Assembly: GCA_964633975.1 (NCBI GenBank) | Contig: CAZWKX010000037.1 | Span: forward strand, 1 to 19,390 | Direction: 5' to 3' | Source: CAZWKX01 sp964633975 | GTDB lineage: Bacteria > Actinomycetota > Acidimicrobiia > Spongiisociales > UBA11373 | Length of the DNA: 19,390 nt | Shown here: positions 15,048 to 19,390 of the stretch, piece by piece | Layout of the letters: every line of letters begins with the position of its first letter | Numbering within the stretch: position 1 is the stretch's first letter | Program-made: the position numbers and the translations under genes | The notes under the pieces: model-generated | What the model was told of the DNA's origin: nothing | The model's database searches: none | The model's input: the letters and a program-made list of their open reading frames with translations, nothing else

Positions 15048-15149
15048 CGGGGATTCTCCAGACTCTGTTGGCTTCCGCAACGTTAGTGCCCGCAATCGGT
15101 AATGCGTCAGCACCGGCACGAGGCGGAGGCTCGCCGCAGCCCTCTTTGT

Positions 15150-15173
15150 ACCACAATCTGTGGTCAAATTGAC
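15150..15173. promoter_or_regulatory. Double dyad in the divergent yjbQ-CAP intergenic region
   Basis: ACCACA-ATC-TGTGGT (15150-15164) is a perfect interrupted palindrome and abuts GTCAA-A-TTGAC (15163-15173), a second perfect one. They lie between divergent genes, where an operator would sit. No clear -35/-10 pair could be placed with confidence, though TTGAC could serve as a -35. Function is inferred only. Confidence 0.35.
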
Positions 15174-15211
15174 TACTTAAGGTGGTCAGGGGGCCTGCCG
15201 ATAGCGGCCAC

Positions 15212-16504
15212 ATGAGGTCGTCCCTCACTGCGCCCACCGTCTGGAGCCGTGCCGGAGCCGCCCGAATCGTCGCCACCCTGGCGACCATGCTCCTCGTCAT
15301 CACCGCGGCCGCCGCCCGGTCGAGTGCGGCCGCCACCGAAACCTCCCAATGGACCCAGCTCGAGCAGCAACTCGTCTACGAGCTGAACCATGCCCGATGG
15401 AACCCGGATGCCGTTGAGGCCGCCGCCGGTCTCCCCCCGGGAACCCTGCTGCCCGCTCCCCCCCTCGCCATCGACGCCTCCTTGGCCGCTTCGGCCGACT
15501 TCAAGGCCGCGGAGATGTCGGAGTATCACTACTTCTCTCACCAGAGCCCGGTCACCGACGTGTGGCCCAACGAACTCGCCCGCGGCTACGGCTACCCCCT
15601 TCCCACCTGGTGGGACGGCAACGCCAACTACATCGAGTCCCTGCACGCAGGCAGTCCCGTGCCGGCGGACGTGCTGCAGAGCTTCGTCAACTCGCCCTCA
15701 CACCGGGTCCATGTCATGGGCCAAGAGTGGTTCGCAACCCATCTCAACATCGGGGTCGGCATGGTCGAGGACACTCGAATCTGGGTCATCCACACCGGCA
15801 CGGAGGAGCCACTGGTCTCCGTCCTCACCGGCGTCACCTTCTCCGACGACAACGGCAACGGACGTATGGACCTGGGTGAAGGCCTCGAGGGAGTGACCGT
15901 CAGCAGCGGCGAGTACGCGACCGTCACCAACCCCGGCGGAGGTTGGGCCCTCGAGGTGCCCCACGGCCGGCACACGATCAGCGCAAGCGGCGGCCCCTTC
16001 CTCGGCGAATCGTCCGCCGTAGTTCACCTGGGCAACTACAACGTCGGTGTCGACTTCATCTCGGGTGATCCGATCCCGCAGGTCTTCTCCTACGAGCTCT
16101 GCCACGGACGCCAGCCCACCATCCTCGGCACCAGCGGCGACGACGTCATCCAGGGCACGCCCGGGCCCGATGTCATCCACGCCGGCGCCGGCAACGACAT
16201 CGTCTATGCCGATGCGGGCAACGACATCGTCTGCGGCGGAGACGGCAACGACGAACTCCGGGGCGGCGGAGGCAGGGACAAGATCTACGGCGGCGACGGC
16301 ACGGACCTGCTCATCGGCGGCCAGAACAGCGACCGCCTCTACGGAGGCCCTGACGGCGACACCCTGGTCGGGAACCGGCGCAACGATCGGATCCGCGGCA
16401 ACAGCGGCAACGATACCCTGCTCGGCGGCGACGGCACCGATCGTCTCTTCGGAGGCCTCGGCCGCGACGACTGCGAGCAAGGCGAGCGTCTGAACAGCTG
16501 CTGA
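15212..16504 (+). CDS. Secreted CAP/SCP - SdrD_B-like - RTX repeat protein
   Basis: A 430-residue exported protein. Residues 1-41 are a signal peptide (basic N-region, then IVATLATMLLVITAAAARSSAAA). Residues ~45-197 are a CAP/SCP domain of the bacterial type, with YHYFSHQSP (~104-112), ELARGYGYP, and SPSHR (161-165) before IGVGM. Residues ~205-283 resemble an SdrD_B/beta-sandwich domain (GVTFSDDNGNGRMDLGEGLEGV). Residues ~303-420 are RTX-type nonapeptides (GTPGPDVIHAGAGNDIV..., GGDGNDELRGG), which bind calcium. Start: ATG 15212 gives a clean signal peptide; the GTG at 15182 is less likely. No strong ribosome-binding site is seen. The protein is the first of a tandem pair. Confidence 0.88.
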   Translation: MRSSLTAPTVWSRAGAARIVATLATMLLVITAAAARSSAAATETSQWTQLEQQLVYELNHARWNPDAVEAAAGLPPGTLLPAPPLAIDASLAASADFKAAEMSEYHYFSHQSPVTDVWPNELARGYGYPLPTWWDGNANYIESLHAGSPVPADVLQSFVNSPSHRVHVMGQEWFATHLNIGVGMVEDTRIWVIHTGTEEPLVSVLTGVTFSDDNGNGRMDLGEGLEGVTVSSGEYATVTNPGGGWALEVPHGRHTISASGGPFLGESSAVVHLGNYNVGVDFISGDPIPQVFSYELCHGRQPTILGTSGDDVIQGTPGPDVIHAGAGNDIVYADAGNDIVCGGDGNDELRGGGGRDKIYGGDGTDLLIGGQNSDRLYGGPDGDTLVGNRRNDRIRGNSGNDTLLGGDGTDRLFGGLGRDDCEQGERLNSC

Positions 16505-16590
16505 TCGCCGCCGCCTTTGCCGCATCACTCCCCTCGAGCGCCCCAAAGCATCCGCTTCCATCCTTCCCGACCGCATTCCGAGACCCCGGA

Positions 16591-16596
16591 TATACT
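16591..16596 (+). promoter_or_regulatory. Possible -10 box (TATACT) before the second CAP-RTX gene
   Basis: TATACT is close to the TATAAT consensus and lies 26 bases before the ATG at 16623. No convincing -35 is at the right distance. The 118-base gap between the two CAP-RTX genes contains nothing else notable, so a separate transcript for the second gene is likely but not shown. Confidence 0.35.
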
Positions 16597-16622
16597 GACG
16601 CCCCGGAGATCCCGTCAGTCCT

Positions 16623-17921
16623 ATGAGAAGATCAGCGCTCACTCTGATACTGCTTGCGGCCGCCATCGGCTTCACCGCGCCGGCGCTGGCCACCCCAACC
16701 GACGAGTGGACCGCCGAAGAGATGCAGGCCGTCTACGACATCAATCTTGCCAGGCGGCAACCGGTGCTGTGGGGGATCGAGAACGGAGTGGATCTCCGGG
16801 GTGTGCCCGCCCGGCCGCCGCTGGCGCCCAACACGGCGCTCGCCGCTTCCTCGGCCTTTCGAGCCGAAGACCTCGCCGCAACCGGCGGGGACTACAAACA
16901 CCAGATGTCGCCGCCGGACGGGCGCTGGCCCAACCAGGTCGCCCGCGACTTCGGATACCTGCTGCCCGACTGGTGGATCGATCCGCCCGGCCAGCCCGAC
17001 TCGAACAACTTCATCGAGTCGTACGCCGGTGGCAACCCCGTATTCCCACTCGCCGACCTTCTTGGGGCCGACCCATGGCACACGGACCACCTCCTCGGTG
17101 TGAGCGAGGTCTTCTTCTTCCTCCATCACGAAATCGGCGTCGGCCAAAGTAGCGACACCTACTGGTGGGTCGTCCACACGGGCTACGAAGAGGGAGCCGA
17201 TCCTTTCCTCACCGGAGTCGCCTTCAACGACGCCAACCACAACGGTGTCATGGACCTGGGTGAAGGCCTCGCCGGGGTCAGAGTCACCGCCGACGGGCAT
17301 TCCACCACCACCAACGCCGGCGGCGGATGGGCCATCCAGATGCCCAGCGGCACATACATGGTGACTGCAAGCGGCGGAGCCTTCAGTGGCGTCTCCTCTG
17401 CCAAGGTCGAAGTCAACGGATACAACATCGGCGTCGACTTCATCTCGGGTAATCCGACCCCGGTCGTGGTCGCCTACCACACCTGTGCCGGCCGAGCGCC
17501 AACGATCCTGGGCACAAACGGCAACGACGTCATCCACGGAACATCGGGCCGCGACGTCATATACGCCGGCGAGGGCAACGACACGATCTACGTCGGCACC
17601 GGCAGGGATGTGGTCTGCGGAGACGACGGCGACGACAGGATCGTCGGGGGAAAGGGCGCCGACCGCATCTACGGCGGCAGGGGCGACGACACCATCATCG
17701 GGCAGACCGGCAGCGACCGCATCTACGGCGGCAACGGCGACGACAATCTCATCGGAAACCGGCGCAACGACTTCCTCTACGGAGGAAGAGGCAACGACCT
17801 CCTCAGTGGCCGGCCCGGTAGCGACCTCCTCGACGGAGGTGACGGCATCGACACCGGCGACGGAGGCAGCGGCACGGACACCTGTGCCAACCTCACCTAC
17901 CAGGCCGGCTGCGAGAACTGA
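16623..17921 (+). CDS. Second secreted CAP/SCP - SdrD_B-like - RTX repeat protein
   Basis: A 432-residue paralogue of the previous gene product. Signal peptide at 1-23 (MRRSALTLILLAAAIGFTAPALA, AxA cleavage). CAP domain at ~28-190, keeping a His (KHQMSP, ~92-97), FIES at 130-133 and WHTDH at 152-156 where the first copy has SPSHR. SdrD_B-like domain at ~197-275 (GVAFNDANHNGVMDLGEGLAGV, nearly the same phrase as in copy one). RTX repeats at ~296-415 (GGKGADRIYGG, GGRGDDTIIG, GGNGDDNLIG). A C-terminal Cys pair (CANLTYQAGC) ends it. It is likely secreted by Sec and folds when it meets calcium outside the cell. The start ATG follows GGAG at 16605-16608, a rather long spacing. Confidence 0.9.
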   Translation: MRRSALTLILLAAAIGFTAPALATPTDEWTAEEMQAVYDINLARRQPVLWGIENGVDLRGVPARPPLAPNTALAASSAFRAEDLAATGGDYKHQMSPPDGRWPNQVARDFGYLLPDWWIDPPGQPDSNNFIESYAGGNPVFPLADLLGADPWHTDHLLGVSEVFFFLHHEIGVGQSSDTYWWVVHTGYEEGADPFLTGVAFNDANHNGVMDLGEGLAGVRVTADGHSTTTNAGGGWAIQMPSGTYMVTASGGAFSGVSSAKVEVNGYNIGVDFISGNPTPVVVAYHTCAGRAPTILGTNGNDVIHGTSGRDVIYAGEGNDTIYVGTGRDVVCGDDGDDRIVGGKGADRIYGGRGDDTIIGQTGSDRIYGGNGDDNLIGNRRNDFLYGGRGNDLLSGRPGSDLLDGGDGIDTGDGGSGTDTCANLTYQAGCEN

Positions 17922-18069
17922 CCGGCTTGCTTCGGACCGCGACACAGGTCCGCCGCAGGCTCAGGCGCCCAGTCGATCCATGCCGTCTCTTGCCGCGAGC
18001 CCGCCGGCCGCGATCCCGCTCGGCCGCAGCTCGACAGAGCCCCTGCGGAGCACCCGACTGTCGCCAGAG

Positions 18070-18102
18070 AAGGCTTGGGCCCCAATTGGGGCCCCAAGCC
18101 TT
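18070..18102. terminator. Hairpin between the CAP-RTX gene and the LPYTG gene
   Basis: AAGGCTTGGGCCCCAA (18070-18085) faces TTGGGGCCCCAAGCCTT (18086-18102): a long stem with one bulged G, directly between the stops of convergent genes (17919-17921 and 18121-18123). Only short T stretches follow on either side, so it looks like a bidirectional terminator of the hairpin type common in GC-rich DNA. Confidence 0.65.
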
Positions 18103-18120
18103 GCACCCATCCAAGAGTCC

Positions 18121-18786
18121 TTACCTGTCGAAGACGCAGGACCCGAAGAACAAGCCGACACCGGCGAGCAACACCCCGAGACCGATCAGGAACAGGGTGG
18201 TGCTGCCGACGGGCCCGCCACCACCGGTGTAGGGCAGCTCGGACAGCGTGGCCGTCGGACCGGCCGACGTCGTCGACGGGCCGCCGACGACCGTCGTGGT
18301 CGTGGCCTCCGTAGTAGTGGTCGTCTCAACAATCGTCGTTGTGGGGCCGGCAGTCGTCGTGGTCGTCTCGTAGTCGTCTGCGAAACAGGCGGCTATATGC
18401 GAAAACTTCGCAGTCGCGCTGTTCGAGTCGCCCTGGCCCGTGTACCACTCACTCTGGAAATCGTCGTCCCGATCATCCGAACCACCGTTCTTCATCGTCC
18501 AGCCGTAGGCCATGTCCGAGTAGTTGCTGGTCCACAAAGACACGCCGCCAATGAAGGTCCAAGAGACATCACCGGTGACGATGCTGCCCTCGTGACCGTA
18601 GGAGCTGACGTTGCCGACAGCGTCGATGTTGACCTTCCAGGCGTCGCCGTTCCAGTTGTAGCCGTTCCATTGGAGAGCAGCGCACTCGGTGGCCGGGTTG
18701 CTCGCCACATCGGCGATCGCTCCGCCGCTCGGCTCCGCAGCCGAGACCCCGGCCCCTACCAGGAGCATCGTTCCCAGCAATGCCAA
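18121..18786 (-). CDS. LPYTG-type surface-anchored protein
   Basis: A 221-residue reading. Residues 1-16 are hydrophobic (ALLGTMLLVGAGVSAA) with an AxA-like end, ~20-137 form an unrecognised secreted domain rich in Trp, Tyr, Asn and Gly with Cys35 and Cys134 possibly paired, ~140-180 are a Thr-rich stalk (TTTTTAGPTTTIVETTTTTEATTT), and 184-188 LPYTG precede a hydrophobic segment (~194-215). The tail is FFGSCVFDR, lacking the basic cluster usual for sortase signals. The TTG start is preceded by GGAG. The usual basic N-region is missing: in the frame just upstream the bases read MKRRD, so one extra base may have broken the signal peptide (see findings). No sortase gene is in the window. Confidence 0.7.
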   Translation of the reverse strand: MALLGTMLLVGAGVSAAEPSGGAIADVASNPATECAALQWNGYNWNGDAWKVNIDAVGNVSSYGHEGSIVTGDVSWTFIGGVSLWTSNYSDMAYGWTMKNGGSDDRDDDFQSEWYTGQGDSNSATAKFSHIAACFADDYETTTTTAGPTTTIVETTTTTEATTTTVVGGPSTTSAGPTATLSELPYTGGGGPVGSTTLFLIGLGVLLAGVGLFFGSCVFDR

Positions 18787-18951
18787 GATCTCTCCGTTTC
18801 AATGTCTGTACATCTCTACCCCCTCGGGGTCATCCTCGCCCTGTCGTCGGAAGCGTTTGCCTGGACGACACTCGAGGTGGTCCAAGGCGGTAATTCACCT
18901 GTCTGCGTACTTCTAAATGACGCTCCAGGCAACACCCGACACTCACATGCA

Positions 18952-18977
18952 ACCGGGGCCCCCGCGGGGGCCCCGGT
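18952..18977. terminator. Perfect GC-only palindrome between the two LPYTG genes
   Basis: ACCGGGGCCCCCG (18952-18964) and its exact complement CGGGGGCCCCGGT (18965-18977) lie 22 bases past the stop of the upstream minus-strand LPYTG gene. It can fold as a stem of ~11 G:C pairs. It is probably that gene's terminator, though no T-run follows. Confidence 0.55.
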
Positions 18978-18998
18978 CATTGCCACGCAGAAGCGTCG

Positions 18999-19390
18999 CT
19001 AGATGCTCCGGTCCTCCAATCCATAGGACCCAAAGAACAGGCCCAAGCCGCCGATGAACGCCGTCAGCCCGAGCACCAGGAATAGCAGCGGAACGCCAAA
19101 CCCGCCGGACCCGCCTGTGTAAGGCAGCTCCGGCTCAGTGGTGGTAGGCGCACCCTGCGTCGTCGATGGGCCGGCAACCTCAGTCGTGGTCGTCTCCTCG
19201 ACCGTCGTAGTCGTCACCGTCGTCGATGGGCCGGCAACCTCAGTCGTGGTCGTCTCCTCGACCGTCGTGGTCGGGGCCTCCGTCGTGGTCGGGGCCTCCG
19301 TCGTGGTCGGGGCCTCGGTCGTAGTCGGGGCCTCGGTCGTAGTCGGGGCCTCCGTCGTAGTCGGGGCCTCCGTCGTAGTCGGGGCCTCCG
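18999..19390 (-). CDS. LPYTG-type surface protein, partial
   Basis: Only the C-terminal ~130 residues are in the window; the frame stays open to the right edge, so the N-terminus lies outside. The sequence is a stalk of repeated TTTEAP units, then VEETTTTEVAGPSTT blocks, then LPYTGGSGGFGVPLLFLVLGLTAFIGGLGLFFGSYGLEDRSI. As in the neighbour, an LPYTG-type motif precedes one membrane helix ending in FFGS, and the tail lacks a basic cluster. The GTG at 19217 is an internal codon, not the start. The two genes share organisation and tail, so they are probably paralogues. Confidence 0.85.
   Translation of the reverse strand, partial: EAPTTTEAPTTTEAPTTTEAPTTTEAPTTTEAPTTTEAPTTTVEETTTTEVAGPSTTVTTTTVEETTTTEVAGPSTTQGAPTTTEPELPYTGGSGGFGVPLLFLVLGLTAFIGGLGLFFGSYGLEDRSI
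19158..19268 (-). repeat. 60-base duplicated unit in the stalk
   Basis: Bases 19158-19208 and 19218-19268 are identical over 51 bases, with a period of 60. Both encode a VEETTTTEVAGPSTT-type block of the surface protein stalk. This shows recent duplication inside the stalk. Confidence 0.85.
19264..19389 (-). repeat. 18-base tandem repeat encoding TTTEAP units
   Basis: Seven consecutive 18-base units of the type GTCGTGGTCGGGGCCTCC run to the window edge, with variation at two positions (GTGGTC/GTAGTC and CCTCC/CCTCG). As the unit is a multiple of three, copy-number change alters stalk length without breaking the frame. The array continues beyond the window. Confidence 0.9.

Noticed and set aside
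16632..17945. 437-codon minus-strand frame opposite the second CAP-RTX gene, and the similar one at 15698-16693
   Set aside because: The Val/Asp/Ala-rich text is the reverse complement of the RTX repeats; it mimics a real protein but has no start signal and contradicts the intact sense gene.
17386..19002. 538-codon plus-strand frame over the 3' end of the CAP-RTX gene and the LPYTG gene
   Set aside because: It crosses a terminator hairpin and two real genes; its Thr/Ser/Arg-rich text is an off-frame reading of repeats.
19264..19389. CRISPR-like array
   Set aside because: The 18-base units are contiguous with no spacers and are in frame with a surface protein stalk.

Overview
The window is high-GC, densely coded DNA from an actinobacterium. 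I infer the class Acidimicrobiia or a close relative. The reasons are Thr-rich linkers built from TTTxE-type repeats, LPYTG-type C-terminal anchors, AMIN-like surface domains, a ClpB tail and an actinobacterial-looking Lgt. The taxonomic call is inference; no rRNA or other phylogenetic marker lies in the window. I see no tRNA, CRISPR array, transposase or integrase.

Layout, left to right. (1) Bases 1-379 hold the 3' end of clpB. (2) Bases 432-1831 hold two tandem paralogues with AMIN-like C-terminal domains on Thr-rich stalks, one anchored by a membrane helix and one a lipoprotein. (3) Bases 1869-4011 form a compact PadR - HAAS/NfeD fusion - SPFH (slipin/stomatin) operon behind a promoter with an embedded dyad; it ends at a strong hairpin shared with the convergent gene. 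(4) Bases 4076-6492, minus strand, hold a CHASE-domain sensor histidine kinase and a small two-helix membrane protein. (5) Bases 6493-6781 are an intergenic stretch with a possible 17-codon relic of a NifX/NifB-type gene. (6) Bases 6782-7976, minus strand, hold lgt and an AhpD-like CxxC protein; a divergent MFS transporter follows at 8092-9306.

(7) Bases 9313-14435, minus strand, are the most distinctive region. A tightly packed five-gene operon (transcription order: PAPS-type sulfotransferase, small coiled-coil protein, SAM methyltransferase, glycosyltransferase, glycosyltransferase-sulfotransferase fusion) has genes overlapping by 4-11 bases or separated by 18. It looks like a cassette that builds, methylates and sulfates a surface or extracellular glycan. 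A YjbQ-family gene lies 87 bases upstream on the same strand.

(8) Bases 15212-17921 hold two tandem secreted paralogues with the architecture signal peptide - CAP/SCP domain - SdrD_B-like domain - RTX-type calcium-binding nonapeptides. (9) Bases 18121-19390, minus strand, hold two LPYTG-type anchored proteins, the second cut by the window edge and carrying an 18-base tandem repeat. Most of the window therefore serves the cell envelope: lipoprotein maturation (Lgt), membrane organisation (NfeD/slipin), glycan modification and secreted or anchored surface proteins.
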